A stretch of DNA of 64,000 nucleotides from Plectosphaerella cucumerina (Eukaryota; Ascomycota; Sordariomycetes; Glomerellales; Plectosphaerellaceae): NCBI GenBank assembly GCA_020746995.1, contig JAGPXD010000002.1, forward strand, positions 4,588,001 through 4,652,000. Reading direction: 5' to 3'. The notes beneath the pieces are model-generated. The model was not told where the DNA came from, searched no databases, and worked only from the letters and a program-made list of their open reading frames with translations. A program made the position numbers and the translations under genes. Each line of letters starts with the position of its first letter. Position 1 is the first letter of the stretch. Positions 11,459-23,721 of this stretch are shown here, one piece after another.

Positions 11459-14400
11459 ATGCCTGTGGATCAGGACTGGCTGGCCGGTCTGCCCGATGTC
11501 GAGGACGCCGCATCCTCTGACTGGGAAGGTGCCATGGACCAGAATTTCATGGACTTCACCCGCTTCGGCAGTGATGACATGGACTCACAGGTACGTTCTG
11601 CTCGGCTGTGCCTTCAGTATCCCAATCTTCTCGATTGCCGTCTTGTTTTCTTCCGTATCTCCTGCTGGTCTCGACCATAGCCCTCCCTCGTCACTGCCCA
11701 TCATTCAGCTCCCTTTCATGTTCACTGCAGCTGCTGTACAACCGGGCAGCTCTGGTCGTGGCCTCGGCGTCGAGTCGGTCATCCCGTCGTTGGCATCTCC
11801 AAAGTCTTCCTCAGACTACCATCTTTTCCTTTTGGTTGTCCTCTCTTTGGCTCGACTCCAAGGCTCGTCGGCATTGCTGTGCTTCAATCACCCACACTCG
11901 GCCTCGAGCTCCCGAGCCGTCAGCGTCACCCCCTCAAGGGACTGTCTGGCTCTCCTTGTCTATGCCCCAAGGCCACGAGCATCCCCTCCAGCCAGTCACT
12001 CGCCCCTGAGGATCATCCCCGTTTCAATTCCCAGCCGAAGTCAGCAATTTCTGGTGTCTTTCCTTCGCATGCCGATCTGCAGACCATACTGACATGTCTC
12101 ACTTAAGAACCTCTTCGTTGATGACAACGACATGTTCTCAATGGCCGACGATGCCAGTGTGGCACCTGCGGGCATCACTCATCCCCTCGAGACCGACTTC
12201 ACCAACCACCATGCTTCCGCAAGCAACTCGGGCATGTACGATGACACGTCGACCAAGGAGGAAATCTCTGTGAGGAGCTCCGAGGTCACAGACAAGCATG
12301 CCACATCGGAATTCCAGGGTACCGTTTCTTCGGGTGTCGCCAGCAGCTCTTCCGAGCGCCCCCACAAGTCCAAGAAGAAGGACAAGAAGGACGACGAAGC
12401 ATGGGACGCCGAGGACCGCGTCTGCCACATCTGCGAAGGAACTCCTACCTTTTCAGATGTCTCCCATCTTCTCACCCACTGCAGCTCTCGTGCCCACACC
12501 AAGCGTCACTTCGACATGAAGGCCAGAGCTCTGACGGATGCAAGTGCGGCAGCCACCCTTCGCACCTATAAGGCCTGGTACGAACGCAGAGGTGTTGGCA
12601 TCAAGATCAACAGGCGGCTGTTTGAGAAGGATAAGAAGGACAGCCATCGGAAGAGGGAAACTGCGAAGCGCGGTTCGACCAAGCCAGTATGTCGTCCCCA
12701 GATCCCCTAATTCACCCGCAGCCTTAGTTGGGCCGGCCACCACAAAGCTAATTTCTTTCGTCTTTGGAGCCTGCCAAAAAGCGCAAGACGGAAACTAAGG
12801 CTCAGTCCAAATCCACCAAGCAAGGAGAGCAAGAGCCACAGCCTGACTCCGAGTCATCCCGTCTTCCACCTGCCCTGCCAATCGAACCTGCCTTGGCCTT
12901 CCAAACCTTCGCAAACCTGCCATTCCACCTGGACGCCAACCCGGCCTCCGTTGCAAGCTCGTCTCACTCCCTCCAACCGTCAACTTCGCAGAGCCGTCTC
13001 TCAGTCATGGCTGATCAAGGTTACGAGGACCTTCCAATTCCCGGTCTGGAATCTCCAACCGGCAGCGTCTTTGCTCCTTCTGAATCTGGCTTCGAGTACG
13101 CCGAAGTGGCAGACGACGATGAGGATCGCAAGCCAACTCTCAAGGGCAAGTACTGGCCGGGTATGGACATCTTCGACGCCGCCTCAGAGCAAGATCGCCG
13201 CAGACGTAACCAGCGCAAGGACGCGTCGGTTCTCGTCAAGATGCAGCGCTCTTCTGCGTCCATTCAAACCACCATGATGGTTCTCGATTCCAACTTCGAC
13301 CATAGTTCGGATCGAGACGTTTATGACGAACCATCATGCGACGAAGGAACCCCGGTAAGCTTCACCATGTCTTCCCTCTGTTCATCTAGATCCCAGCTGA
13401 GATGAATGCAGTCCAAGAAGCCTGGCAGCGCTGTGAAGCGTAGGGCCACGCCCAGGAAGACCAGAGGCGCCAAGGGAAAGTCGATGTCTCGCATTAAGTC
13501 GGAGCCTCGCACCCCTCGCACCGCCCGTGGCAACAATATCACCGCGCCGCAGACCAGTGGCCCCCGCAGGGCCACGCGTGGTAGTGCTGCGCGAGCACAG
13601 GCCGAAATCGCCCGCATGGCACAGAATGAGCTTGCGGACAGGTTCGAAGACGCAGCCGACTCGGACAACGAGTCCATCCCTCTGCCCGTCAAGGCGTCCG
13701 CCTCCGACACGTCCCAGGACCGCGACGGATCTGTTCGTCCTTCCACCGCCGGCATCTCCAGCGACGGAAACGCCAGCGTCACCAACAACGACGTGTTCCA
13801 GGACTCCGATGTTGGATCGGCCGGTGAGTGGTGTTTTCTCGGCCATAATACAGGCAGACAGTCCGCTGACACCAAAGAAGCCGCCATGAACCACGCGCTC
13901 GGAGGCCAAGGCCACGCAAGGTTCAGTCAAGGTTTCCAGATTCATGCTCCCATGGTATATTGACAATCCCTGATCGCAGATTCCCCCGTCGCAACCGCGT
14001 ACCCCTCCAAGCCCTGTCCCGAAACGGCCCCCCGATCGCGAGCCCGAACCTTTCCTCTCCGACCCCGTCCTCCAAGCCTATGCCACTTTCGTTTCCGGGA
14101 AAGGAGAATAACAGTATTTTTAAACAGGGAATGATGGTGTCGCACGCTGGTGTGCATGGACAGAACATGGGCAACCAAGGTATGATGTTCTCCAACATGG
14201 GCATGCAAGGCATGCCTCGCAGTCTCTGGGCTGGCAACATGGGCCAGGGCCCATACGGTTACGGCTACCAAGGCGCATTCGCGGATCCCATGATGTTCGG
14301 ATCAGGCGTTGGTGCTCATCAACCTTCCAACATGATGCAGCCCCAAATGAACGGCATGTATCATGACGACATCCAGCACAACCAGATGTTCCAGCCTCAT

Positions 14401-14565
14401 GCAACCGTCAACGATGGTCAGCACTGGCAGAACAACAACAACGACCTCGCCGGCAGTCACGCCAGCCACGGTCTGAGCACTCTCAGCGGTAACTGGATGG
14501 GCAACGCTCCTGGCGCTCCGGGCTATGACGACGATCAGCATGGAGGCCACTACCAGGACAACTGA
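11459..14565 (+). CDS. Zinc-finger protein, probably nuclear, of unknown function
   Basis: Six exons are proposed: 11459-11590, 12108-12686, 12770-13354, 13412-13823, 13878-13920 and 13980-14565, giving 778 aa with all phases consistent. The first intron is long (517 bp). A single Cys2His2-like finger has ligands C150, C153, H164 and H168. Lysine-rich stretches (KSKKKDKKDDE; PAKKRKTETK) look like nuclear signals. A central block, GKYWPGMDIFD followed by RRRRNQRKDASVL, looks conserved-domain-like. The tail from about residue 640 is Met/Gln/Asn/Gly-rich (GMQGMP, QPQMNGMYHDD). I do not recognise the family function; chromatin or transcription is a guess. The fifth exon is weak: its upstream intron ends in AAAG and its downstream donor is GTTCAG. 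An alternative frame there is discussed in the findings. Confidence 0.68.
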
Positions 14566-15537
14566 GTCTTGCTCGAGTTACCAGCCGACGACTTGCGTTA
14601 CACGGCGTGCTCCTTGAGATCACATTGAGGAATCCAACAGCCGGCACCCCATCACCAGCCCCTTTCTTTGCCTTTCGAGGAACACGTCCGATCGGCGTAT
14701 AGCACATCTCACTTCCTTCTCCGTTGTTTCTGTTGTAAGCCGTCCCCACATCCCCTGCCTACCGCCGCCGTCTTCAGCAAGCTGACTCCGATTCTCAGTC
14801 TTAGCCGCCTAGCCCCAAGACACCCGAATTCCATTGATTCAGAATCGAGTATACTTCCGACACCGCACACTGCGACCTCGATCATGGGAGTTGTTGGATT
14901 CCCTTCAGGCGAGGGGGAGGTTTCCGTGATGGGAGGATGGGAGTTGGGGCTGGCGGGCTTGGAGTTTTAGGGCATGGCACAAGGGTTGTGCTCAGATTAT
15001 CAGTCACCATCATACTGAAGAGTGGACATCGGGGTCATAAATCATCACGCAGAGGGGGGCATCACATATTGATTGATGGACAGGTACACCGACTCAGGTT
15101 GGCATCCACATCATCATTTGGAACATGTTAATAGGTAGCCTGCATCACAGAGGCCTCCCACAAGACACCACTTTTCTAACCATCGAGGGAGCCGAACAAT
15201 TTGCCGTATTGAGACCATGAGTATTTTGACCGGCGAATCTAGCAAGTCGGTACCTAATGAAATGGTGATCGCTACACGCCATAGGAAATAGGGGCGGGCC
15301 TTTGATTCGAAAATGGCCCGTGCGTCATAGATCTGCCGAGGTGGGGTTTCGCGGAGCTCTGCAACCTCTCAACGCGCTGCGAGGGCTCGAGACGCGCCTG
15401 CCTCCCCTTCAGCGCGACCTCTGCGACCCGCCGGGCTCCCATCGACCCAGCATCATTGGGAGTGCCACACGTCGACCTTGCACTGGTTTTCATCATCCAC
15501 TGCCGCCAGAGCACATCTGGATCAGTTCCATTCGAAA
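14566..15537. other. Intergenic region before MSH3
   Basis: 972 bp that should hold the zinc-finger gene terminator and the MSH3 promoter. No ACGCGT box lies immediately upstream of MSH3, although mismatch-repair genes often carry one in yeast. Nothing else noted. Confidence 0.5.
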
Positions 15538-18500
15538 ATGGCACCTCCGAAGAAGCAGTCATCGCTGACCAGCTTCTTCCAACCCAAGACAGTAAACGGG
15601 CTTGCGGCTCGATTGCAGCAGTCGCAGACCACCAAGACTCCAGCGACACCCAAACGACCCCTCGAGGAAGATGCAGACGCGGCGAACAATGGAGCCGAGA
15701 AAGCCTTGAAAAGAACCAAGGCTTCGGAGGAGAAGGGGAACGATTTCACAGCCACGAGTACAGGGCGACCGGCGACAACCTCGACAGTACCATCGTCACG
15801 AACAAATCGATACAAATACGGAGAGACTAGTGGGGATGCCCCGGTGGGCGATGAAGAGGCGGAAGATGGTGATGAAGCGACCAGAAGACGAAAAGAGGAG
15901 CTGCATGCGAAATTCGTCAAGAAGCTGGGGCACCCTGATGCCATGCAGCGCCGGCGCCGGTGGGATGCCGCTGCGGAAGATGCGGCCGCTGCCGGCGAGG
16001 ACGAAGATGGCGAGGACGGCGAGGAGGACGAGCCTGCGCCTCCACCCACCAAGTCGGCCAAAAAAGGGGGCGCCCGAGCAAACAAGAAGCTGACACCGAT
16101 GGAGATTCAATTTCTCGACATCAAGAGAAAGCATCTCGACACGATCCTGATCGTCGAGGTCGGATACAAGTTTCGGTTCTTCGGAGAAGACGCGCGGACA
16201 GCGGCAAAGGAGTTGAGCATCGTCTGCATCCCTGGCAAATTCCGATATGACGAGCACCCATCAGAGGCACACATGGACAAGTTTGCGTCGGCAAGCATTC
16301 CCGTGCACCGTCTCCCGGTCCATGCGAAACGACTCGTCGCTGCCGGGCACAAGGTCGGCGTCGTGAGACAAATCGAGACTGCAGCACTGAAAAAGGCGGG
16401 CGACAACAAGAACACACCTTTCGTTCGCAAGCTCACCAATGTGTACACCAAGGGCACGTACATTGACGAGAACGGAGACCTCGACTCCCAGGACGATACT
16501 GGCGCTCCTTCTGGTGGATATCTCCTGTGTATCACGGAAACGCCGTCCAAGGGACACGGCACGGATGAGAAGGTCGACGTTGGTATTGTGGCCGTGCAAC
16601 CGGCGACGGGCGACATCATCTACGACACCTTTGAAGATGGTTTTATGCGCAGCGAGATAGAGACGCGGCTGCTGCATATTTCACCCTGCGAGTTTGTCAT
16701 CGTCGGCGATCTGACCAAGGGTACAGACAAAATGATACAGCACCTGGCGGGGAGCAGCACAAACGTCTTTGGCGACCGGAGCCGCGTCGAACGCGTGCCC
16801 AAATCCAAGACCATGGCCGCTGAGGCTTTCTCTCATGTCACCCAATTCTATGCGGACAAGCTGAAAGATGGCGCCGACGAACCCTCCGCGGCCGATGGTC
16901 GCGCAGGGCTCCTCTTGGACAAGGCGGTGCATCTGCCCGAATCCGTCATCATCTGCCTCTCTGCCATGATCACGCACCTCAAGGAGTATGGTCTCGAGCA
17001 CATCTTCGACCTAACAAAGTACTTCCAGAGTTTTACTACCCGGCAGCACATGCTCGTCAACGGCTCCACCCTCGAGAGTCTTGAGGTGTACCGCAATTCA
17101 ACAGACCATGCTGAACGTGGTAGCCTCTTCTGGGCTCTCAACAAGACCTTGACTCGTTTCGGCCAGCGCCTGTTCCGCAAATGGGTCGGCAGGCCTCTTC
17201 TCGACAAGGGGCGACTGGAGGAGCGCGTCGCTGCCGTGGAGGAGCTTCTACGGCATCGATCTAGTCAAAAGGTCGACAAGATTGAGTATGTTCTGGCCAA
17301 CATACGTCTGGACCTTGAGCGAAGCCTCATCCGCATTTACTACGGAAAATGCACGCGCCCTGAGCTTCTGTCAGTCCTGCAGACACTGCAGAAAATCGCC
17401 ACAGAATATGCAATGGTCAAGACAGCCGACCAGACTGGGTTCGAGTCGACATTCCTGAGCAGCGCAGTTTTGTCGTTGCCCAACATCCTCAACAGCGTCA
17501 TATCGTACCTGGATCGCATCAATCCCGAGGCCGCCCGCAAGGATGACAGGTACAACTTCTTCCGCGAATCAGAGCAGAATGAAGATATCGAGGACCACAA
17601 AATGGGCATTGTGTCTGTCGAAGCAGACCTGGAGGCGCATCGCACCGAGGCTGCGTCGAAGCTTGGCCGCCAAAAGCCTGTCGACTACGTGACCGTATCC
17701 GGCATCGAGTATCTCATCGAGGTTCTCAACACAGATCTGAAGCGGGTGCCGGCATCGTGGGCCAAGATCTCCGGCACAAAAAAGGTGTCACGGTTCCACA
17801 CGCCCGAGGCTGTTCGCCTTCTCGCAGAACGGGATCAGCACCGTGAAGCTCTCGCAGCTGCCTGCGACGCCGCCTTTGCTGGCCTCTTGCGATCCATTGC
17901 CGAGGAGGCATACCAGCCCCTTCGCGATGCCGTGGCATCTCTGGCATCACTTGACTGCCTCCTTAGTCTGTCCAAGGTTGCCGCTCTCCCAGGTTACACG
18001 AAGCCCAACTTCCTCCCGTCCACACACGCGCCAAGCATCTCCATCACAGCAGGTCGTCACCCAATCGCAGAACACACCTTGGCAGGCGGCTACATCCCCT
18101 TCACTGCCAGCCTTTCATCACCAGCGCCGCTGGCATACCTCATCACAGGGCCCAACATGGGTGGAAAGTCGTCGTTTGTCCGCGCACTCGCCCTACTATG
18201 TCTTCTGGCTCAAGTTGGTTCTTTCGTGCCGGCCGATTCTCTGACATTGACACTGGTTGATGGCATCCACGCCCGTATGGGCGCGCGCGACAACCTCTTC
18301 ACCGGAGAGTCAACATTTGCCCTGGAGTTGTCCGAAACGGCCCGGGTCCTTCGCGCCGCCACGCCTCGCTCACTCGTTCTGCTTGACGAGCTGGGTCGTG
18401 GCACCAGCACACACGATGGCGCCGCCATTGCCCATGCAGTTCTGGATCATATCGTGCGCGACACACGGTGCCTGACGCTCTTCATCACACATTACCAAAA

Positions 18501-18936
18501 CCTTGCCCGTGTTGCTGCTGGCATTGGTAACGCCGGACTGGTGGATGGAGGCGGGGACACGGGCAGTACCGGAGCGCTGGTCAAGAACGTCCACATGCGA
18601 TTCACCGCGAACAAGACTCATGCAGACAACGAGGAGGATGGTAGTGGACTCGGGCCGGACACGGAAGTCACCGCCGATGAAGAGATCACCTTCCTGTACG
18701 AGGTCGGAGAGGGCGTGGCGCATCGGTCCTACGGTCTGAACGTTGCGAGACTGGCACGCATCCCTAGGAGGGTCATCGAAGTGGCGGCGACCAAGTCGAG
18801 CGAGTTGGAGAAGGATATGCGCATCAGGCGTCTTAAGGGCACAGCCGACCTTATGGCTGAGGTCTTTTCAGCGGGTGATTCAGACTCGGCAGACGATCAG
18901 CTGGAGCACCTGATCTCGAGCATCGAACAATTGTAG
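15538..18936 (+). CDS. MSH3: DNA mismatch repair protein MSH3 (MutS homologue 3)
   Basis: A single exon of 1132 aa. The ATG at 15538 is chosen because it places a PCNA-interacting box, QSSLTSFF, at residues 7-14, as in other MSH3 proteins. A variable acidic/basic linker precedes the MutS mismatch-binding domain ([24 protein letters not shown]). The ATPase domain has Walker [10 protein letters not shown] (871-879, with the KSS variant found in MSH3) and Walker [17 protein letters not shown] (Asp950/Glu951), then the switch ITHY. It pairs with MSH2 to form MutS-beta, which recognises insertion/deletion loops in the nucleus. The C-terminus [13 protein letters not shown] ends without extension. 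An uninterrupted MSH3 is normal for these fungi. COX17 follows 348 bp downstream on the same strand. Confidence 0.97.
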   Translation: MAPPKKQSSLTSFFQPKTVNGLAARLQQSQTTKTPATPKRPLEEDADAANNGAEKALKRTKASEEKGNDFTATSTGRPATTSTVPSSRTNRYKYGETSGDAPVGDEEAEDGDEATRRRKEELHAKFVKKLGHPDAMQRRRRWDAAAEDAAAAGEDEDGEDGEEDEPAPPPTKSAKKGGARANKKLTPMEIQFLDIKRKHLDTILIVEVGYKFRFFGEDARTAAKELSIVCIPGKFRYDEHPSEAHMDKFASASIPVHRLPVHAKRLVAAGHKVGVVRQIETAALKKAGDNKNTPFVRKLTNVYTKGTYIDENGDLDSQDDTGAPSGGYLLCITETPSKGHGTDEKVDVGIVAVQPATGDIIYDTFEDGFMRSEIETRLLHISPCEFVIVGDLTKGTDKMIQHLAGSSTNVFGDRSRVERVPKSKTMAAEAFSHVTQFYADKLKDGADEPSAADGRAGLLLDKAVHLPESVIICLSAMITHLKEYGLEHIFDLTKYFQSFTTRQHMLVNGSTLESLEVYRNSTDHAERGSLFWALNKTLTRFGQRLFRKWVGRPLLDKGRLEERVAAVEELLRHRSSQKVDKIEYVLANIRLDLERSLIRIYYGKCTRPELLSVLQTLQKIATEYAMVKTADQTGFESTFLSSAVLSLPNILNSVISYLDRINPEAARKDDRYNFFRESEQNEDIEDHKMGIVSVEADLEAHRTEAASKLGRQKPVDYVTVSGIEYLIEVLNTDLKRVPASWAKISGTKKVSRFHTPEAVRLLAERDQHREALAAACDAAFAGLLRSIAEEAYQPLRDAVASLASLDCLLSLSKVAALPGYTKPNFLPSTHAPSISITAGRHPIAEHTLAGGYIPFTASLSSPAPLAYLITGPNMGGKSSFVRALALLCLLAQVGSFVPADSLTLTLVDGIHARMGARDNLFTGESTFALELSETARVLRAATPRSLVLLDELGRGTSTHDGAAIAHAVLDHIVRDTRCLTLFITHYQNLARVAAGIGNAGLVDGGGDTGSTGALVKNVHMRFTANKTHADNEEDGSGLGPDTEVTADEEITFLYEVGEGVAHRSYGLNVARLARIPRRVIEVAATKSSELEKDMRIRRLKGTADLMAEVFSAGDSDSADDQLEHLISSIEQL

Positions 18937-19284
18937 ATGCCAAGAAGAGCGTGGAGTTTATGGATTGTACATTAGGGGACTGTTTACGCTCTGGTTGGTG
19001 GCACTGCCCAAGCATTCGGCTGTAGGAAATCTGAGCTGGAGTGTCGTGTGGAGCGAACGCGTTCGAGCCACGAAAGCACGTGACTTTAAATGACCGATTC
19101 GCCGTTGACCGAGGCTGTCGGTGAGAATGACGTGAACTTGCTCGTCCCTGACAAATCCGATGACAACCGGCGGAAAGAAAAAAGTGGACTGAGCCGATCT
19201 CGACATCTCTCTCGACATCCCCGGTGTTCCGACAGACAGCTGTACTTCCTTCCTCAACCTCCGACTGCTTTGAGATCGTTCGCC
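18937..19284. other. Short intergenic region between MSH3 and COX17
   Basis: 348 bp holding the MSH3 3' end and COX17 promoter. A single ACGCGT lies at 19057-19062. Nothing else noted. Confidence 0.5.
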
Positions 19285-19631
19285 ATGTCTACCGCCGCAG
19301 CTTCCATCCGTATGCGACCCATCTCCCGTGCATAGCGCGGCCTCAATGGCTGACCGTTCCCCCTACAGCTTCGCTCAACACCCCGGCGGCCGCCCCGGCG
19401 CAGCAGGACAAGCCCAAGGTGAGAACCCATACGCCGCGCCTGCAACCCCGTCGCGCGACTCCAAACGCCTGCTGACGCTGCCCGTAACAGCCCTGCTGCG
19501 TGTGCAAGGAGGAAAAGAGCAAGCGCGACGAGTGCATGCTCTTCTCCAACGCCAGCGACCCCGCCAAGGAGTGCCGCTCGACGATCCAGCAGTACAAGGA
19601 CTGCATGAAGGGGTTCGGATTCGAGGTGTAA
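19285..19631 (+). CDS. COX17: Mitochondrial copper chaperone Cox17
   Basis: Three exons (19285-19309, 19369-19418, 19491-19631) give 71 aa. The first two coding exons are only 25 and 50 bases. The donors are GTATGC and GTGAGA, the acceptors are ACAG and ACAG, and the phases are consistent. The spliced protein has an Ala/Pro-rich N-terminus, then KPCCVCKEEK. The copper-binding Cys27-Cys28 pair is followed by a twin CX9C fold (C30/C40 and C53/C63), ending GFGFEV. Cox17 carries Cu(I) in the intermembrane space and passes it to Sco1 and Cox11 for cytochrome c oxidase assembly. It is oxidised by the Mia40 pathway. The CC-x-C plus twin CX9C arrangement is diagnostic. Confidence 0.95.
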
Positions 19632-19949
19632 AATACAGTGGAAGGGCTCGGCACGCAACGGGTTCAGGCCGTGGGACGAATAAGACAGTGTACTACCAGC
19701 ACCGACGACGGAAAGAACGTCACGGATAGACGGCGTTTGCATACGACATCTCGAACCATACGCAGCGCCCATGTTACCTCTAATGGGACCAAATCTCCTC
19801 ACGACATCTTCCTCGGTGCTCTGGGCTGACATGCCGAAACTCAGATGCTTGCTCGTTCCCCCCGGGTTTGCTCAACCGAGTCCATCATCCACCCGTCGCT
19901 TCTCTGCCCCCAGGCCCCAGCCCCTTCCTGTTCGCTTACTCGCACAGAT
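19632..19949. other. Convergent intergenic region, COX17 and coiled-coil gene
   Basis: 318 bp between two 3' ends. Expected to contain both terminators; no gene seen. Confidence 0.5.
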
Positions 19950-20508
19950 CTAGCCGGTGATGCTGTTGTCCTTGAAGTTGCAAGGGCCGCGAATGCCGGC
20001 GTCCTTGGCCTCCTGGGCGAGACCGGCGAGCGAGGCGTCGAGGCGCTGTTCAAGCTCGTTCATCTGCTCCTGGTACTCGCGGCGAGCGACTTGCATCTCA
20101 TCCTCGATGGCCTCTCGCTTTTCGACAAGCCGGCTGAACTCGGCCATGAGATCAAGGTTGCGGCTGAGCCTGTGCGGGATGGTCAGCAACCTTTTGCTCC
20201 CTACGAATGCCGGCGGCTTCACTCACATGACTCGGCGCTTTTCAGCTTCGTGCTCGCGGAGTTGGTGTACGAGGAACTCGGTCCTCACTTTATGGATGGC
20301 CTTGGTCGACTGCTGGTCTGAAGAATACAGCTGCTTGATCTGGTGCCCATTGTGTCAGTTGTGTCTGGGGAAGTCGAGGGATGGGAAGGCCGACCTTTCT
20401 GGCCATCTCCATAAAGTCGAGCTTCAACTTCTCCTGGTCCTCTGGGCTTGTATCAGGAGTTCCATTCTGGCGGCCTCTGCCGTTTCTGGGTAAAGTAACA
20501 GTCGTCAT
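19950..20508 (-). CDS. Small coiled-coil protein of unknown function (148 aa)
   Basis: Three exons on the minus strand (20508-20395, 20339-20227, 20169-19950) with introns of 55 and 57 bp give 148 aa in phase. The first donor, GTCGGC, is unusual, but branch point CTGAC and acceptor CCAG are good, and the join yields LDFMEMARKIKQLYSSDQQ. From about residue 28 to 130 the protein is almost wholly charged helix (KAIHKVRTEFLVHQLREHEAEKRR, then RLVEKREAIEDEMQVARREYQEQMNELEQRL), typical of a small coiled-coil subunit of a larger complex. It ends with a conserved-looking GIRGPCNFKDNSITG. I do not recognise the family; subunits of kinetochore, BLOC-type or cytoskeletal complexes are possible. It is convergent with COX17 and divergent from PXR1. 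Confidence 0.75.
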
Positions 20509-21092
20509 GTTTCCCCAAGTTCGGAATCTCGACTGTTGAGTCTGGGACGTGTGGTTCTTCGCTGGCTAATGGTGTAACTTTGGGATGTGTGGGCTTGGTT
20601 TTACGATCTCAAAGCGTTTTTCCGAAGCAAAAGACGGGTTTGTTTGCTTCACACCAAATCCGTCCTTTCTGCAAGGAAGGAAGGCACGATGCCGCTCCTG
20701 CTGTCACTGCAAACTACTTCCATTGCTGTGCCAGTCAAGTGCTTTGTGATGCCACCACCTGTGCAAACTCCAATGCGATGACATAAAGATACTCCAAGTA
20801 TCTCCGGGCTCCTGCTTCCGCCATCCTTCCCCTCTAGCAAGTGATGTCTCCAGGCATCTTAGAAGCTCCGTGCCTGGTGGTGACAGTCTCGGTGAAGATC
20901 TCGGTGAGAATAGTGGAGAAATGTGGCACGTGCCACGGCCTCGGCACTGAGCGCACGGACCTCTTCCAGTGTCGACGATTTGACCCCACTGAATTTTTTC
21001 ATGATAACCGTCTGGGAATTCTTATCGCCCCCGGTGATGCTTCTTGACTGACGCTGTCGCATTCAAGGGTAAAACACCCACACGCTCTTACG
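20509..21092. promoter_or_regulatory. Divergent promoter region between the coiled-coil gene and PXR1
   Basis: 584 bp separating two divergent starts. Short open frames here overlap on both strands and have no family features. No clear motif. Confidence 0.4.
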
Positions 21093-22233
21093 ATGGGCCT
21101 GGCCGAGATCAAGATGTACGTGGAGGTGGAAGGTACTTGTCTGCCCGAGGAAACGCTAACATAGTTCTCCAGCCGTCGCAAGATCGACAAGGACCCGAAT
21201 AACACAAAATGGCTTCGCGACACCAGCTCCTTCGGCCAGAAGATCCTGCGAGCCCAGGGATGGGAGCCGGGCCAGTACCTCGGTGCTAAAGATGCCGCAC
21301 AAGCCGAACACTACACAGCAGCCAATGCCTCCTTCGTGCGGGTCTCCCTGAAGGACGACATGCTTGGTCTGGGCTTCAAGCAGTCCAAGGATGAACAGAT
21401 CACAGGCATGAATGCCTTCCAGGACATGCTGGCACGACTGAACGGAAAGTCAGACGAGACGGTGGCGAAGGAGAAGGAGGCTCGGGTCGCCGTACAGACA
21501 TCACTTTACTGCGACAGCAAGTTTGGCCCGATGCGATTCGTCAGGGGCGGCTGGCTGGTGGGCGACACGGAGCAGGAGACGCCTGTGGCCAAGCTGAAGG
21601 CCGAACAAGACGCCAAGGATCAGGTCGAATCAAAGAAGCGCAAGGTGGAGGAGGTCTCCGACTCAGACTCGTCGAGCGAGGACGAGAAGGCCAGGAAGAA
21701 GCGCAGGAAGGAAGAGCGCAAGGCCGCCAAGAAGCTCAAGGCCAAGTCCGGCTCCAGCACCCCCACAGAAAAGAGCGACGAGGCTTTGGCATCCGAGAAG
21801 GACAAGAAGAAGAAGTCCAAGTCGAAGAAGGACAGCGCCACGGCGACTGAGGACGAGACGGACGCAAAGACGAAGTCGAAGAAGAAGTCAAAGAAGAGCA
21901 AAAAGGACGCCGACTCGACAGACTCCGACGCTGAAAAGGCGGCCAAGAAGGAGAAGAAGAGGCTCAAGAAGGAGCAGAAGCGGGCGACGGAGGAGGCCTC
22001 AGCCACGACCACGGGGACGTCAACGCCAGCTGCGGCCAAGTCGGGCACATCGACGCCTGTGCTGAGGGGCCACCACGCGGTGCGGTCGAAGTGGATTAAG
22101 TCGAAGAGCATGGCCACGATGGATGATGCGGCACTGAACCAGGTGAGACTCGCCGCTCTTTCTCTGATGCGTGTACAGTCACTGACGTTTGCCCTAGATT
22201 TTCATGATCAAAGCACCTGCGGCATACGCCTAG
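21093..22233 (+). CDS. PXR1: G-patch protein PXR1/GNO1 (ribosome biogenesis, telomerase inhibitor)
   Basis: Three exons (21093-21115, 21173-22142, 22198-22233) give 342 aa. The spliced start reads MGLAEIKIRRKIDKDPNNTKW, followed by the G-patch (SSFGQKILRAQGWEPGQYLGA) at about residues 24-55. A short conserved block, SKFGPMRFVRGGW, lies near residue 140, then a long KKxK/E tail of nucleolar type. The last exon has only 12 codons including stop and supplies the conserved ending IFMIKAPAAYA, which supports the final intron. In yeast the protein activates the helicase Prp43 in pre-rRNA and snoRNA processing and binds telomerase. It is tandem with the thioredoxin-like gene 374 bp downstream. Confidence 0.95.
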
Positions 22234-22607
22234 ATCGTTGTAGACCATTAGATATACCCCTTGAGCATTCCACGCTTCGGAAACTGGCCCAGTGACAGCT
22301 TGTCGACACGTTCTCATCGTGATGCACATCGAAGCACCGACATTCTAAAATGCCTGGGCACTTCTGGTCCACGGTCATCATCCCCACTAGTCCCAAATAG
22401 GTATAGAGCGGGGTATCACGTACCTGACTGGCGCCTACCAAATGCCACCCCGCCTCAGACCTGTTGCCCAGGCGTCCAGCGTGAGTGGTCATCCTCGCTG
22501 CCTTCCGTCCCGTCCACTGCGTACACCTCATCGATTTGTCGACCGGATTCTGCATCGGACCCCGCATCGTAGAGATCTATCCTGCACCACTACCTACATC
22601 GGCGACC
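22234..22607. other. Intergenic region between PXR1 and the thioredoxin-PITH gene
   Basis: 374 bp, expected to hold the PXR1 3' end and the next promoter. Nothing noted. Confidence 0.5.
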
Positions 22608-23721
22608 ATGTCGGCCTCAATCACCAAGATAGAGTCCAAGGCCCAGTTTGACCAGCTGGTCAAGGACACTCCCATTGTCATCGCCGACTGTGAGTTCAGT
22701 ACCCCGCGCAGGTCCCCCAATGCTCTGCTCGAAGCTGACCAACGCGCCTTGCGTGACAGTCTACGCCGACTGGTGTGGTCCTTGCAAGGCCATTGCCCCC
22801 CTGTTCCAGAAGCTCGCCGATTCTGCCGCCAGCGTCGCGTCTGTCCGCTTCGTCAAGATCGACACCGATGCCCACAAGGATATTGCCTCTCAGCACCAGG
22901 TGACCGCCCTCCCGACCTTCATGGTCTTCAAGGATGGAAAGGTCTTGGAGAAGATTGTGGGCCCCGACCCCAACAAGCTGAGGCAGACGGTTATGAGGCT
23001 GGCCGGCGAGCTGATGACGGGCGGCTCTTCCAGCAGCGCGGCTGCCGGATCCAGCGGAGGAGCCTCTGCTGGTGGTTCTTGGAGAGGCGCCGAGCTGCCT
23101 CGCGGCTACGGCGATGTTACCGACCAGATTGAGATCAAGGGCTGTGAGCTTCTCAACGCCGACGACGAGAACGGCAACGTACGCGTGCTCTTCGAGGCGT
23201 CCAAGCCCAGCGCGCTGGACGGCAAGGACGGCAACGACTTCGTTGAGAGCGGCTCGGACGACCAGCTCCTGCTCTTCATGCCTTTCTCCGCCATGATCAA
23301 GCTGCACACGCTTCAGGTGAGCTGCACCCCGAGCCCCGTTTCCTGTCTAGCCGATTACTGACTGCCCGCGTCGCAGCTCACGTCCCTGCCACCCAAGGAC
23401 GACGACGACTCGCCGATGCGCCCGGGTACCATCCACCTCTACACAAACAAGCCGCACAACCTTGACTTTGCCGAGGCGGATGACACGCCCCCCACGCAAG
23501 CTTTCACTCTGACCGAGGCCGACTGGAACGCCGACGGCACCGCCAACATCGGCCTGCGCTTCGTCAAGTTCCAGAACATCCACAGCCTGATTATCTACGT
23601 CACTGCCGGCGATGGTGACGGTGACAAGGTTCGCCTCGACAGGGTGCGCCTGATCGGCGAGTCGGGCGAGAAGCGCGAGATGGGCAAGCTGGAGAAGATT
23701 GGCGATGAGCCCGGCGAGTAA
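22608..23721 (+). CDS. Thioredoxin-like protein with PITH domain (TXNL1 family)
   Basis: Three exons (22608-22689, 22760-23316, 23377-23721) give 327 aa. The first intron rebuilds Phe28 directly before YADWCGPC, so the redox pair is Cys33/Cys36. The thioredoxin fold spans about residues 1-107, with the cis-Pro motif ALPTFMVFKDG. A Ser/Gly/Ala-rich linker follows, then a PITH domain (about 135-320) with the NFVESGSDDQLLLFMPF-type core and NIGLRFVKFQNIHSL. In animals and fission yeast this family binds the 26S proteasome and serves as its thioredoxin. The length and domain order match. A cytosolic or nuclear location is inferred, as there is no signal peptide. Confidence 0.95.

Noticed and set aside
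19057..19062. Single ACGCGT box between MSH3 and COX17
   Set aside because: One isolated 6-mer with no partner site and no obvious cell-cycle gene downstream.
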